Assembly: GCA_041676645.1 (NCBI GenBank)
Contig: JBAYRO010000017.1
Coordinates: 1 to 48,035 of the forward strand
Source of the DNA: JAMLIN01 sp041676645
Lineage (GTDB): Bacteria > Pseudomonadota > Gammaproteobacteria > Burkholderiales > Burkholderiaceae_E
DNA length: 48,035 nt
Reading direction: 5' to 3'
Below are positions 18,636 through 26,506 of this stretch, one piece after another (the stretch's first letter is position 1; the number at the start of each line of letters is the position of its first letter). The position numbers and the translations under genes were made by a program. The notes beneath the pieces are model-generated. The model was not told where the DNA came from. It did not search any database and saw only the letters and a list, made by a program, of their open reading frames with translations.

Positions 18636-18979
18636 ACCAAGCCGACAGCGCCGATTCCCTGCGCGCCGAATCCTGCCGACATCGCGATACCGCCCTCGAT
18701 GCAGGCGCGATCGCGAGCCTGCTCGCGCTGCTTCCGGGCTGGAACGAAACCGACGGGGCAATCGAGCGCGAATACCGCTTTCCCGACTTCGACGCCACCA
18801 TCGGCTTCGTCAATCGCATCGCCGCGATGGCCAACGCGCAGGACCACCACCCGCGGATGGAAGTCGAGTACGCGAGTTGCCGTCTGCGCTGGTCGACGCA
18901 TTCGGCCGGCGGCCTGACCCGCAACGACTTCATCTGCGCTGCCAGGTCCGATGGCATCCACGACGACGGCGGGGCCTGA
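18632..18979 (+). CDS. phhB: Pterin-4a-carbinolamine dehydratase
   Basis: Dehydrates 4a-hydroxytetrahydrobiopterin, recycling the cofactor of aromatic amino acid hydroxylases; some homologues serve molybdopterin or folate metabolism. Of 115 residues, about 26-110 are the PCD domain with GWNETDGAIEREYRFPDF and the active-site histidines in DHHPRMEVEY (71-80). It overlaps the M48 stop by four bases and rsgA by 29. No phenylalanine hydroxylase gene is in view. Confidence 0.92.
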   Translation: MNQADSADSLRAESCRHRDTALDAGAIASLLALLPGWNETDGAIEREYRFPDFDATIGFVNRIAAMANAQDHHPRMEVEYASCRLRWSTHSAGGLTRNDFICAARSDGIHDDGGA

Positions 18980-19862
18980 AGCCGCCCTCGTCATCGCGAG
19001 CTACGGTCGCCGCTACCTTCTCCGCTTCGAGGCGGACCGCGACCAGCGCTCGGCGGTGAGCCGGGGCAAGCGGACCGAAGCCTGCGTCGGCGACCTCGTT
19101 GCGGCGAAACGGCTCGGGGACGGCCAGGCGGTCATCGAGAGCATCGCACCGCGCCGCAACCTCCTGCAGCGTAGCGACCGTTATCGGAAGAAGGCGCTGG
19201 CCGCCAACGTGGACCGGGCGGCGATCGTGATCGCCGGTGAGCCCCCTTACTCCGAGGAGCTGCTGCTGCGCCTCATGCTGGCGATCGATGCCGCCGGGAT
19301 CGCCCTGCTCATCGTGGCGAACAAGACCGATCTCGCGCAGGCCCACCAGCGCATCGGCCCGCGCCTCGAGCTGCTGCGCGCACTCGGCCACCCGGTGGTC
19401 GAGATGGCGGCGCAGGCCGCGCCGCAAGCGGCCCTGGCGGCAATGCGCCCCTGGCTGGCGGACTCGGTCACGCTGCTGCTGGGCGAATCCGGGATGGGCA
19501 AGTCCTCGCTGGTCAACGTCCTCGTACCGGAAGCCGAACAGGCCACCCGCTCGATCTCGAGCGCGCTCGGGACCGGTCGCCACACCACGACCTTCAGCCG
19601 CCTGTTCCCGCTCGATCCCCGGGTCGCCCCGAACGCCAGGATCATCGACTCGCCGGGATTCCAGACCTTCGGACTGGCGCATCTGTCGGCGTCGCAGCGA
19701 GTCCATGCCATGGCGGAGTTCGCGCCGCTGATCGGCAAGTGCCGCTTCCACAGCTGCACGCATCGCCAGGAACCGGGTTGCGCGATCCGCGGCGCCGCGC
19801 AGGCGGGCGAGATCGACTCCCTGCGCTATCGACTGTTCACCGAGTTGCACGAACGGGACTGA
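18951..19862 (+). CDS. rsgA: Small ribosomal subunit biogenesis GTPase RsgA
   Basis: Circularly permuted GTPase acting in late 30S maturation. The 303 residues give an N-terminal OB fold, then the permuted GTPase motifs: G4 NKTD (124-127), G1 GESGMGKS (178-185) and G3 DSPGF (233-237). The C-terminal zinc knuckle has C264, C269, H271 and C277. ATG 18951 lies within the end of phhB (29-nt overlap), implying coupled translation. Confidence 0.96.
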   Translation: MASTTTAGPEAALVIASYGRRYLLRFEADRDQRSAVSRGKRTEACVGDLVAAKRLGDGQAVIESIAPRRNLLQRSDRYRKKALAANVDRAAIVIAGEPPYSEELLLRLMLAIDAAGIALLIVANKTDLAQAHQRIGPRLELLRALGHPVVEMAAQAAPQAALAAMRPWLADSVTLLLGESGMGKSSLVNVLVPEAEQATRSISSALGTGRHTTTFSRLFPLDPRVAPNARIIDSPGFQTFGLAHLSASQRVHAMAEFAPLIGKCRFHSCTHRQEPGCAIRGAAQAGEIDSLRYRLFTELHERD

Positions 19863-19916
19863 GGCCCGAGCACCGATGTCGCGGGTCGACTTCCGCAATC
19901 GAATGCGAACCCGCCT

Positions 19917-21008
19917 TCAGCCGCCGAGCCAGCTCGAAAGCGAGACCAGTACGAACAGGCCGATCACCAGGGTCGCCGCCCGCCAGATCAGGGCAATGGT
20001 GCCGCGGATGCCCGCCGCATCGGGGGGCGCTCCCATCCAGTCGAAGGAACCGGGAACGCCTTCGACCCGGTTTCCCGCCCAATAGCGATCGCGCTCCGGG
20101 TCGACGAGATCGAGCCCGAGCGCCCCGCCCCCGATGGCCGCCAGCATCGCGCGGCGATCGCGGCCGGCGCCGGCGGCGATCGCCGCCCGCCAGCAATAGG
20201 TCGAATCCTCGAAGTCGCCCGCGATCGCGAAGCCCGCGGCGGTGACCCGCAGGGGAATCCAGTCGACGATGTACATGCCCCTGGCCGCGACACCCGCATG
20301 GGCATCATCGCCGGCATCGGCGGCGATTCCGGGGCTCCACCGACTGGCCGTGGCTTCATCGTCGGCCGACGCACCCTCCTGGGCGCCGAAGTCGTCGATC
20401 ACCGTGTCGAACTCCGACGGTGCCGGCTCCGACCAGCGCCTCGCGAGCAGGTCCACGACCCGGTAGACGACCGGGCCGACGGCGCCGGGCAGCAGGAGAT
20501 AGGCAAGAATGGGGGCGAACAGCTCGCGGTAGGCGCTGGTGAGGGCATGTGTGATGGCCCTGCGGCAGAGCCATACCCGCCCGGGTGGCTCCGCCGTGGC
20601 ATCGTCCACCGTGCTCGACATGGCGACGCGGCGCTCGCCCGCGGCAATCCAGTCGTCGAGCAGCCGGGCGGCGCGCGCGGTCTCGTCACGGCGCAGCGCA
20701 ACGAGGATCGCGGCGAGGTTGTGGCCGAACTGCCCGAAACCCACCGTCAGGTAGAGGATGGCGACATGAAGGAGGAATGACGCCAGGGATCCGATGGCGG
20801 CCGCGATCCACTGGAGCAGGAGCACCAGCACGATGGAGCCGGCGACCACCGCGAACCATGCGATCACCGCATCGAAGGGGCGATCGGTGCGCGAATGCTG
20901 TCGCGCCAGGTCGACCAGTTCGCGGGCGAAGCGATGCGGCCGGTTGTCCGGGCGCAGCGGCCGCAGCTGCTCGATCAGCAGGGCCAGGGCAAGCGCGATC
21001 AGTCCCAT
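19917..21008 (-). CDS. CobD/CbiB-family membrane protein
   Basis: Predicted inner-membrane protein of 363 residues with helices at about 1-12, 48-72, 74-95, 158-178 and 335-358. The start MGLIALALALLIEQLRPL, the GHNLAAILVALRRDE segment, RAITHALTSAYRELFAPI and VDWIPLRVTAAGFAIAGDFEDS resemble the CobD/CbiB (adenosylcobinamide-phosphate synthase) fold and its AmpE-like relatives. Betaproteobacteria commonly carry this gene beside rsgA without other cobalamin genes, as here, so a true cobalamin role is doubtful. It is convergent with rsgA. Confidence 0.75.
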   Translation of the reverse strand: MGLIALALALLIEQLRPLRPDNRPHRFARELVDLARQHSRTDRPFDAVIAWFAVVAGSIVLVLLLQWIAAAIGSLASFLLHVAILYLTVGFGQFGHNLAAILVALRRDETARAARLLDDWIAAGERRVAMSSTVDDATAEPPGRVWLCRRAITHALTSAYRELFAPILAYLLLPGAVGPVVYRVVDLLARRWSEPAPSEFDTVIDDFGAQEGASADDEATASRWSPGIAADAGDDAHAGVAARGMYIVDWIPLRVTAAGFAIAGDFEDSTYCWRAAIAAGAGRDRRAMLAAIGGGALGLDLVDPERDRYWAGNRVEGVPGSFDWMGAPPDAAGIRGTIALIWRAATLVIGLFVLVSLSSWLGG

Positions 21009-21049
21009 CGGGCCAGTTCGTTCAAGGGTTCCGGATCTCGGCGACGACT

Positions 21050-21853
21050 TCAGTCGGCACGCAGGAAATGGTACAGGTTGCGCAGCATCGCCGCGGTAGC
21101 GCCCCAGATGAAATAGGGCTCGCGTCCCGGCGGCCCCCAGGGCATCGCGAAGAAACTGCGATTCACGCCATCGATATCGTAGCGATGTCGCTGATGGTTG
21201 CGTGGATCCATGAGAAAGCCGAGCGGCACTTCGAAGGCCGCGGCGACCTCGCCCGGATGGGGAACCAGGACGGCCTCGCGCGAGACGAGGCCGACCACCG
21301 GGGTGACCCTGAACCCCGTTGCCGTGATGTACTCGGGCATCCTGCCGACGACTTCGACAAGAGCGGGATCGAGCCCGACTTCCTCCTCGGCTTCACGCAA
21401 TGCGGTATGGATGACATCGCGATCCTGCGCGTCGGCCCGCCCGCCCGGAAAGGCCACCTGGCCCGAATGCTGCCGCAGGTGGGTAGTGCGCAGGGTCAGG
21501 AGCACCACCGGCCCGCCCGGCCTGTCGATGATGGGCACCAGCACGGAGGCCGGGCGCAGTTCGCCACCGACCCCGGGCAGCAGGACGCGATCGGACTGCT
21601 GCTCGACGTGCCAGTCGACCGGCGGATAGTAGAAGCGCTGGCGCAGCGCGGGCAGAAGCAGCTTCTCGGGCGGGAGCGCGAGCAAGCCGTCGTCGGCCGG
21701 TTCGGCAGGCAGGGCCGTCGGGTCGAGGACCGGACGGATCAGCGTCGGCGCATCGGGCACGATGATTCGCCCGGGTACGGCAGGCTTCGGTTCCGACTCG
21801 GTTGCTGGTCGCCCGTCCCCGGTCTTGCGGGGCCGGAAACGCTTGGCGCTCAC
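21050..21853 (-). CDS. NUDIX hydrolase, CoA pyrophosphatase type
   Basis: Probable hydrolase of coenzyme A or similar diphosphates. The 23-residue NUDIX box GX5EX7REUXEEXGU begins at GGRADAQDRDVIHTALREAE and continues EEVGL. It is preceded by the CoA-pyrophosphatase signature LRTTHLRQHSGQVAFPGG. The last gene of the rpsP-rimM-trmD-rplS run, starting 31 nt after rplS. The start is uncertain: GTG 21853 (267 aa) is chosen as the first start after the rplS stop, while the longest ORF (21994) would lie inside rplS. The first 70 residues are a poorly conserved Pro-rich region. Confidence 0.88.
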   Translation of the reverse strand: MSAKRFRPRKTGDGRPATESEPKPAVPGRIIVPDAPTLIRPVLDPTALPAEPADDGLLALPPEKLLLPALRQRFYYPPVDWHVEQQSDRVLLPGVGGELRPASVLVPIIDRPGGPVVLLTLRTTHLRQHSGQVAFPGGRADAQDRDVIHTALREAEEEVGLDPALVEVVGRMPEYITATGFRVTPVVGLVSREAVLVPHPGEVAAAFEVPLGFLMDPRNHQRHRYDIDGVNRSFFAMPWGPPGREPYFIWGATAAMLRNLYHFLRAD

Positions 21854-21884
21854 CTCGCAGCGCGGATCCGTCCGGATGCCGGCA

Positions 21885-22271
21885 TCAGCCGCCCTTGGCT
21901 TCCTTGGCGCCCTTGCGCACCGGGAGTTTCTCCTTGATGCGGGCCGACTTGCCCGAGCGGTCGCGCAGGTAGTAGAGCTTGGCGCGACGGACATCGCCGC
22001 GACGCTTGACGACGATCGAGTCGATCAGCGGCGAATACAGCTGGAAGGTTCGCTCGACGCCCTCGCCCGAGGAAATCTTGCGCACGATGAAGGCGGAATT
22101 CAGGCCGCGATTGCGGCGTGCGATCACGACGCCCTCGTAGGCCTGCACGCGCTTGCGCGTGCCCTCGACCACGTTGACGTTGACGACGACCGTATCACCG
22201 GGGGCGAAGTCCGGGATTTCCTTGCCCAGGCGGGCGATTTCCTGCTCTTCGAGCAGCTTGATGATGTCCAT
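21885..22271 (-). CDS. rplS: 50S ribosomal protein L19
   Basis: Large-subunit protein at the intersubunit bridge. The 128 residues show MDIIKLLEEQEIARL at the N-terminus, FAPGDTVVVNV, RKRVQAYEGVVIARRNRG and the C-terminal RRAKLYYLRDRSGKSARIKEKL. ATG 22271 gives the family N-terminus with a GGAG ahead of it; the 17-residue extension upstream is not conserved. It follows trmD after 99 nt. Confidence 0.97.
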   Translation of the reverse strand: MDIIKLLEEQEIARLGKEIPDFAPGDTVVVNVNVVEGTRKRVQAYEGVVIARRNRGLNSAFIVRKISSGEGVERTFQLYSPLIDSIVVKRRGDVRRAKLYYLRDRSGKSARIKEKLPVRKGAKEAKGG

Positions 22272-22369
22272 TTCGGCTCCGTGACCATCGTTCGGCGGCG
22301 CGACAAGAGGCCTCTGCCCCATGTCCTTGGGTGATGTTCTGTGCCCGCCCAGAGGATGGTGAACCGGTG

Positions 22370-22375
22370 ATTATA
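22370..22375 (-). promoter_or_regulatory. Candidate internal -10 for rplS
   Basis: Read leftward, a perfect TATAAT lies at the very end of trmD, 99 nt before rplS. No matching -35 or TG extension is seen, so this is a weak call for an internal promoter. Confidence 0.3.
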
Positions 22376-23168
22376 GCGTCTTGTCGCCGTCCGCGGCGAG
22401 ATCGTCGCGAACCGGATGGCTGGCGAGCCATCGCTCGTCCTGCCGATCGAGGCGACCCGCCGCCCGGGCACGCGCGATCAGCTCCGGCCTGCGGGCGGCG
22501 GTGAGCTCCAGGGCCCTCTCGCGACGCCATTGGGCGATCCGCGCATGATGACCCGACATCAGGACCGCGGGCACGGGCAGGGACTCGAAGACTTCCGGCC
22601 GGGTGTAATGGGGGCAGTCGAGCAGGCCATCGGCGAAGGAATCCCGCATGACGGACTCCTCGTCGTTGAGCGCCCCCGGCAGCATCCGCACGATGGCATC
22701 GATCAGCATCATGGCGGGCAGCTCGCCGCCCGAGACGACGAAGTCCCCGACGCAGATCTCCTCGTCGATGCGGGTGTCGATCAGCCGCTGGTCGATCGCT
22801 TCATAGCGACCCGCCACCAGCAGCAGCGAAGGCAAGGCAGCGAGCTCGACGACCCGTTCGTGGCTCAGCGGGCGACCCTGGGGGCTCAGGTAGATGCGGT
22901 GCGGTGGCTTCGCATCGGCCGGGCCGGCCGCGCTGGCCGCCGCACTCGCCGCCGCGATCGCCGCCGCCAGCGGCTCGGCGAGCATCACCATGCCCGGGCC
23001 GCCACCATAGGGACGATCATCGACCCGGCGATAGGCATCGTGGGTGAAGTCGCGGGGATTCCAGCGCTCGAGGCTCCAGAGGCCCCGATCGAGCGCCCGT
23101 GCCGTGATGCCGTGCTCGCAGATCGCCGCGAACATCGCGGGAAAGAGACTGATCACATCGATCCGCAT
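22371..23168 (-). CDS. trmD: tRNA (guanine-N1-)-methyltransferase TrmD
   Basis: Makes m1G37 in tRNAs, preventing +1 frameshifts. The 265 residues have MRIDVISLFPAMF, the SPQGRPLSHE loop, the SPOUT trefoil knot around LLLVAGRYEAIDQR and EICVGDFVVSGGELPAM, and the C-terminal helical domain with YTRPEVFESLPVPAVLMSGH. There is an Ala-rich insertion (about residues 68-82) before the knot. It is the third gene of the classical rpsP-rimM-trmD-rplS operon. Confidence 0.97.
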   Translation of the reverse strand: MRIDVISLFPAMFAAICEHGITARALDRGLWSLERWNPRDFTHDAYRRVDDRPYGGGPGMVMLAEPLAAAIAAASAAASAAGPADAKPPHRIYLSPQGRPLSHERVVELAALPSLLLVAGRYEAIDQRLIDTRIDEEICVGDFVVSGGELPAMMLIDAIVRMLPGALNDEESVMRDSFADGLLDCPHYTRPEVFESLPVPAVLMSGHHARIAQWRRERALELTAARRPELIARARAAGRLDRQDERWLASHPVRDDLAADGDKTL

Positions 23169-23206
23169 CCGCGCCCCTTCATCCCCTGTGTCGCCGGATC
23201 CCGGCC

Positions 23207-23842
23207 TCAGTAGTCGGCGGCCCAGTCGGCGCTGATCCGCTTCGCCACGAGGTCGACGTCACCGATGACCGGCGCGACGAAGGGAATCAGGCGTGTCTCG
23301 CCGTCGGGCCCGCCCACCCTCAGCACCGGATGCGGCGCACCGAAATCATCGATGGCGAGCACCCGGCCGAGGCTCCGGCCTTCCTGGCCGACCACCTCGC
23401 AGCCGACGAGGTCGACCCAGTAGTATTCATCGGGCGCCGGCTCCGGAAAGGACGAGCGCGATGCGGCGATCACGGCGCCCTTCAGTTGCTCGGCCTGCTC
23501 GCGGTCGCTGCAGCCGTCCATCCTCAGCAGCAGCATGTCGGCGTGGGGACGCGCTTCGACGAGTTCGATGCGCTGCCAGGCCTCGCCGACGGAATCCGGC
23601 GGTCTTGGCGCCGGTCGGCCCGCAGCCGTGGCCGGCGGGATCGACCCCGATGCGACGGTCCGGGGTGGAGGTACGGTCCGGGGTGGAGTGAGCCGGATCC
23701 AGGCTTCGCTGGCCGATCGAAGCGCCGATTCGTCGGCCCGGCCATGCGGCCTGACCCGGATCCAGCCACGGACACCATAGGCGCCCGCTATCCGGCCAAG
23801 CTCGACGAGATCGGCCGGCGGAACGGGTCCGGTCGTTGTCAC
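23207..23842 (-). CDS. rimM: Ribosome maturation factor RimM with Pro-rich insertion
   Basis: 16S rRNA processing factor that binds S19 in the 30S head. The 211 residues exceed the usual 170-185. The N-terminal beta-barrel begins LVELGRIAGAYGVRGWIRVRP, and the PRC-barrel has YYWVDLVGCEVV and IPFVAPVIGDVD. The extra length is a Pro-rich insertion at about residues 52-86 in the N-terminal domain. Part of it comes from an 18-bp tandem duplication (23655-23690). The function is likely kept, since the insertion falls between strands. Confidence 0.93.
   Translation of the reverse strand: MTTTGPVPPADLVELGRIAGAYGVRGWIRVRPHGRADESALRSASEAWIRLTPPRTVPPPRTVASGSIPPATAAGRPAPRPPDSVGEAWQRIELVEARPHADMLLLRMDGCSDREQAEQLKGAVIAASRSSFPEPAPDEYYWVDLVGCEVVGQEGRSLGRVLAIDDFGAPHPVLRVGGPDGETRLIPFVAPVIGDVDLVAKRISADWAADY
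23655..23690 (-). repeat. 18-bp tandem duplication inside rimM
   Basis: ACGGTCCGGGGTGGAG occurs at 23655-23670 and again at 23673-23688, with a period of 18 bp. It encodes two copies of a PPRTV-type hexapeptide in the Pro-rich insertion, so the reading frame is preserved. Confidence 0.85.
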
Positions 23843-23888
23843 GAGGCCACGGTGCGGGCCGCCCGCCGCCCCGGGAGCCTGAGGACCC

Positions 23889-24158
23889 TCAGGCCGACTC
23901 GGCCTGGGGAACAGCTGCCTTCGCAGCCTCGCGCGCGAGCCGCTCGACGGCCGCGCTCACCTGGGCGCCGTTGGCGCGCCAGTAGTCGAGCCGGTCGGTC
24001 GCGATGCGCAGCGGCATTTCCTGGCCAGCCGCCATCGGGTTGTAGAAGCCGATCCGCTCGATGAAGCGGCCATCGCGCCGGTTACGGCGATCGGTGGCGA
24101 TGATGTTGTAGAAGGGGCGCTTCTTGGCACCGCCGCGCGACAGTCGAATGACGACCAT
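23889..24158 (-). CDS. rpsP: 30S ribosomal protein S16
   Basis: Small-subunit assembly protein. The 89 residues begin MVVIRLSRGGAKKRPFYNII and continue ATDRRNRRDGRFIERIGFYNP, the full family signature. The start ATG 24158 follows AAGGA at about eight bases. It is first gene of rpsP-rimM-trmD-rplS, with a good promoter upstream. Confidence 0.98.
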   Translation of the reverse strand: MVVIRLSRGGAKKRPFYNIIATDRRNRRDGRFIERIGFYNPMAAGQEMPLRIATDRLDYWRANGAQVSAAVERLAREAAKAAVPQAESA

Positions 24159-24201
24159 GTGGCTATCCTTGTCTGGGACCCGTTGATGCGGAAAACCGGA
24201 A

Positions 24202-24230
24202 ATTGTAACGTGCGGGCACCCGAGAGGCAA
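24202..24230 (-). promoter_or_regulatory. Sigma-70-type promoter of the rpsP operon
   Basis: Read leftward, TTGCCT (24225-24230) and TACAAT (24202-24207) are separated by exactly 17 bp and match consensus at 4/6 and 5/6. It sits about 43 bp upstream of the rpsP start. Confidence 0.72.
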
Positions 24231-24282
24231 GGCTGGCGCTGGCTCGCAGGCGCGTCCCTCCTGCCTCGAAAGCCCCTCCCTC

Positions 24283-25416
24283 TCAGAAAAGCGAGGCCTG
24301 CAAGCCGTCGCCATCGGCCGACTCCGGGCCCGGGCGGGGCGGCACGAAGAGATCGGTACGCAGGTTCGCCCGTCCGGTGACCAGGCCATGCCGTTTCACC
24401 GCGATCGAGAAGCGTCGCGCGATGAGATCGGCCCAGATTCCCTCGCCGCGCATCCGCCCGTGGAAGCTCGGATCGTTCAGGCGGCCGCCGCGGAGATCGC
24501 GGATACGTGCCATCACCCGCTCCGCCCGGTCGGGAAAGCGTTCGCGCAACCAGTCGGTGAATACCTCGAGCAGTTCGTTGGGAAGGCGCAGCATGGTGTA
24601 GTGCGCGCTGCGCGCACCGGCTCGCGCAGCCGCCTCGATGACCGCCTCGATGTCGGTGTCGTTGAGGAACGGGGCGATGGGAGCCACCATCACGCCGACC
24701 GGTACGCCGGCCTCGGCCAGCCGGCGGATCGCTTCGATGCGCCGCCAGGGCGCCGCCGCCCGCGGCTCCCATGCGCGCGCAAGAGCTGGGTCGAGGCAGG
24801 TGACAGTGACATAGACGGCCGCGGTCCCGGCGGCCGCGGCCGGCGCGATCAGGTCGAGATCGCGCTCGACGAGGGCCGACTTCGTGATCAGCGAGAACGG
24901 ATGCCGGCACTCGGCGAGGATCTGGATGATTTCCCGGGTGATCCGCAAGCCTCGCTCGATCGGCTGGTAGCAGTCGGTGGCCGTCCCGATGCAGACCGGC
25001 TCACAGCGGTAGGACCGGGCCGCGAGCTCGCGGCGCAGGCATTCGCCGGCGTTGCGCTTGGCGAACAGCCGAGTCTCGAAGTCGAGCCCGGGGGAGAGAT
25101 CCATGTAGGCGTGGTAGGGCCGCGCATAGCAATAGACGCAGCCATGCTCGCAACCACGATAGGGATTGATCGACCGCTCGAAGAAGACGTCCGGCGACTG
25201 GTTGGAGGTGATCAGCCGACGGGCGATCTCGTCGGCGACCTGGGTCGCGGGCGACGGTGCGACATGATCCTCGGCCATCGCGTCCGGTCCGACCGCGGCC
25301 TCGACGATGGGGATACGATGCTCGCGGGCAAAGCGCCCGGGTGGGCGCGATACGGCGCCACGCCCGGCAACGGCTCGCCGGTTCCGATTTGGTCGATCAC
25401 CATTACTACTGGACAT
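24283..25416 (-). CDS. PA0069-family radical SAM protein (SplB-like)
   Basis: Predicted iron-sulfur radical SAM enzyme related to spore photoproduct lyase; substrate not established. The 377 residues contain the cluster motif C89-EHG-C93-VY-C96 in NPYRGCEHGCVYCYARP, then LSPGLDFETRLFAK, GTATDCYQPIE, LITKSALVERD and VMVAPIAPFLND. The N-terminal GRGAVSRPPGRF is also typical. ATG 25416 is the only good start, with no ribosome-binding site. A leftward TACACT ends six bases before it, so the mRNA may be leaderless. A LexA-like operator overlaps the start. A DNA-repair role is plausible by family and regulation, but not shown. Confidence 0.87.
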   Translation of the reverse strand: MSSSNGDRPNRNRRAVAGRGAVSRPPGRFAREHRIPIVEAAVGPDAMAEDHVAPSPATQVADEIARRLITSNQSPDVFFERSINPYRGCEHGCVYCYARPYHAYMDLSPGLDFETRLFAKRNAGECLRRELAARSYRCEPVCIGTATDCYQPIERGLRITREIIQILAECRHPFSLITKSALVERDLDLIAPAAAAGTAAVYVTVTCLDPALARAWEPRAAAPWRRIEAIRRLAEAGVPVGVMVAPIAPFLNDTDIEAVIEAAARAGARSAHYTMLRLPNELLEVFTDWLRERFPDRAERVMARIRDLRGGRLNDPSFHGRMRGEGIWADLIARRFSIAVKRHGLVTGRANLRTDLFVPPRPGPESADGDGLQASLF

Positions 25417-25426
25417 TTATCCAGTG
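25407..25426. promoter_or_regulatory. LexA (SOS box)-like operator
   Basis: TACTGGACATTTATCCAGTG contains CTG-N10-CAG with an AT-rich centre, within the dyad ACTGGA-N6-TCCAGT. It matches the E. coli LexA consensus TACTGTATATATATACAGTA at 15 of 20 positions by my alignment. It spans the radical SAM start codon and putative transcription start, and lies 70 bp upstream of the divergent zinc-ribbon gene. Confidence 0.55.
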
Positions 25427-25495
25427 TATCGCGCGACCGACCCCGTCTGCAACCGGACCCGGCCTTGCTGATATCCTCGATCACTGGAACCAGAA

Positions 25496-26506
25496 ATGCC
25501 CCATCCCCGGGCCGACAGCCAGCCGATGCCCAAGCCATGCCCCCGTTGCGGGCTCGAGAACGCCGACGCGGACACCCATTGCCGGCGCTGCGATGCGCCA
25601 TTGCAACGTGCGACATCGATCTCCCCGGCGTTTCGCCAGTTCCTGCTGGGGCTGGCCGGATTCGCGGTGATCACCACCATCGGGGTGGGAGCGCTCGTCT
25701 ACGTCCATAGCACCGCGGTACCCCTGGGCGATCCGGTCGTGCCGCCGCTCGACACGGCGGCCCAGGAGGAAGCCTTCGCGCGTGAGCAGGCGCTCGATGC
25801 GCCGTCGCCGGATAGCGGGCGCGCCGGCCTTCCCGCCACGGACATGGATCCGACGGAGCGGGCGCGAATTCCTGGCCCGACCGCGGGCTTGCCCGACCCG
25901 GCCACCGGAACGACGATCGATCCGTCCACCATCCCCCAGACCGAGGCGCTCGACCCCGCCCTCGACGGCGAGGACATCACCGACCAGATGCCGGAGATCC
26001 CGTCGGGCCTCGACTGGAACCGTGAAATCCTGCCGCCGACCCGCCAGCCGTTCCCATCGGCCACCACGCCGATGCCTCCGTCCGACGGCGGGGGCTGGGG
26101 CAGCGCGCCAGCCTTCCCCGAGTCGAATCCCTTGTCGAGCGCCCCGCCCATCCTGGAACCGGGCGGCGCGGCCGCGCCTGGTCAGCCCGGGACGGTATGG
26201 CCGGATGCTCCCCTGGGCATCCCGCCGGACGGATCCCCGGGCACACTGCCAGAGTCGCAACAGCCGCCGCTGGCATCCGACGGACAGCTGGCTTCCGACG
26301 GACAGCAGGCCCCCGCCGAGGCCGATTCCACCTCGCCGCCCCAGGACTCGGGCCGCTCGCTGGCGGCCCTCCAGGAGGCGCAATGCGCGAACGAAGGGTT
26401 CCTGACCCGGTTCGTCTGCCATGAGCGCGTACGGCTGAACTACTGCGAGAATCGCTGGAACCGTCATCCGGACTGCATGCTCGAGAGCAATGTCACCAAT
26501 TACTAG
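25496..26506 (+). CDS. Unrecognised zinc-ribbon, single-helix, Pro-rich protein with C-terminal Cys motif
   Basis: I do not recognise a named family. The 336-residue ORF has a short N-terminal zinc ribbon (C15, C18, C29, C32: CPRCG...CRRCD), a single hydrophobic helix at about 47-70, then about 215 residues of low-complexity Pro/Gly/Asp-rich sequence. It closes with a Cys-rich segment of about 40 residues, QCANEGFLTRFVCHERVRL followed by NYCENRWNRHPDC. The topology suggests a cytoplasmic zinc ribbon and an exported tail. ATG at codon 11 is an equally possible start. It contains an 18-bp tandem repeat (26270-26305). It overlaps the response regulator gene by 17 nt, so the two are probably co-expressed. 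Confidence 0.75.
   Translation: MPHPRADSQPMPKPCPRCGLENADADTHCRRCDAPLQRATSISPAFRQFLLGLAGFAVITTIGVGALVYVHSTAVPLGDPVVPPLDTAAQEEAFAREQALDAPSPDSGRAGLPATDMDPTERARIPGPTAGLPDPATGTTIDPSTIPQTEALDPALDGEDITDQMPEIPSGLDWNREILPPTRQPFPSATTPMPPSDGGGWGSAPAFPESNPLSSAPPILEPGGAAAPGQPGTVWPDAPLGIPPDGSPGTLPESQQPPLASDGQLASDGQQAPAEADSTSPPQDSGRSLAALQEAQCANEGFLTRFVCHERVRLNYCENRWNRHPDCMLESNVTNY
26270..26305 (+). repeat. 18-bp tandem repeat in the zinc-ribbon gene
   Basis: CTGGCATCCGACGGACAG (26270-26287) is followed directly by CTGGCTTCCGACGGACAG (26288-26305), one mismatch. It encodes LASDGQ twice in the low-complexity linker. Confidence 0.88.

Noticed and set aside
17316..18761. Long upstream extension of orn
   Set aside because: It runs antisense through the M48 protease gene; oligoribonuclease begins near 17315 with a ribosome-binding site.
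19917..21008. Calling this gene cobD for cobalamin synthesis
   Set aside because: No cobalamin genes nearby and the family includes AmpE-like proteins; only the family name is supported.
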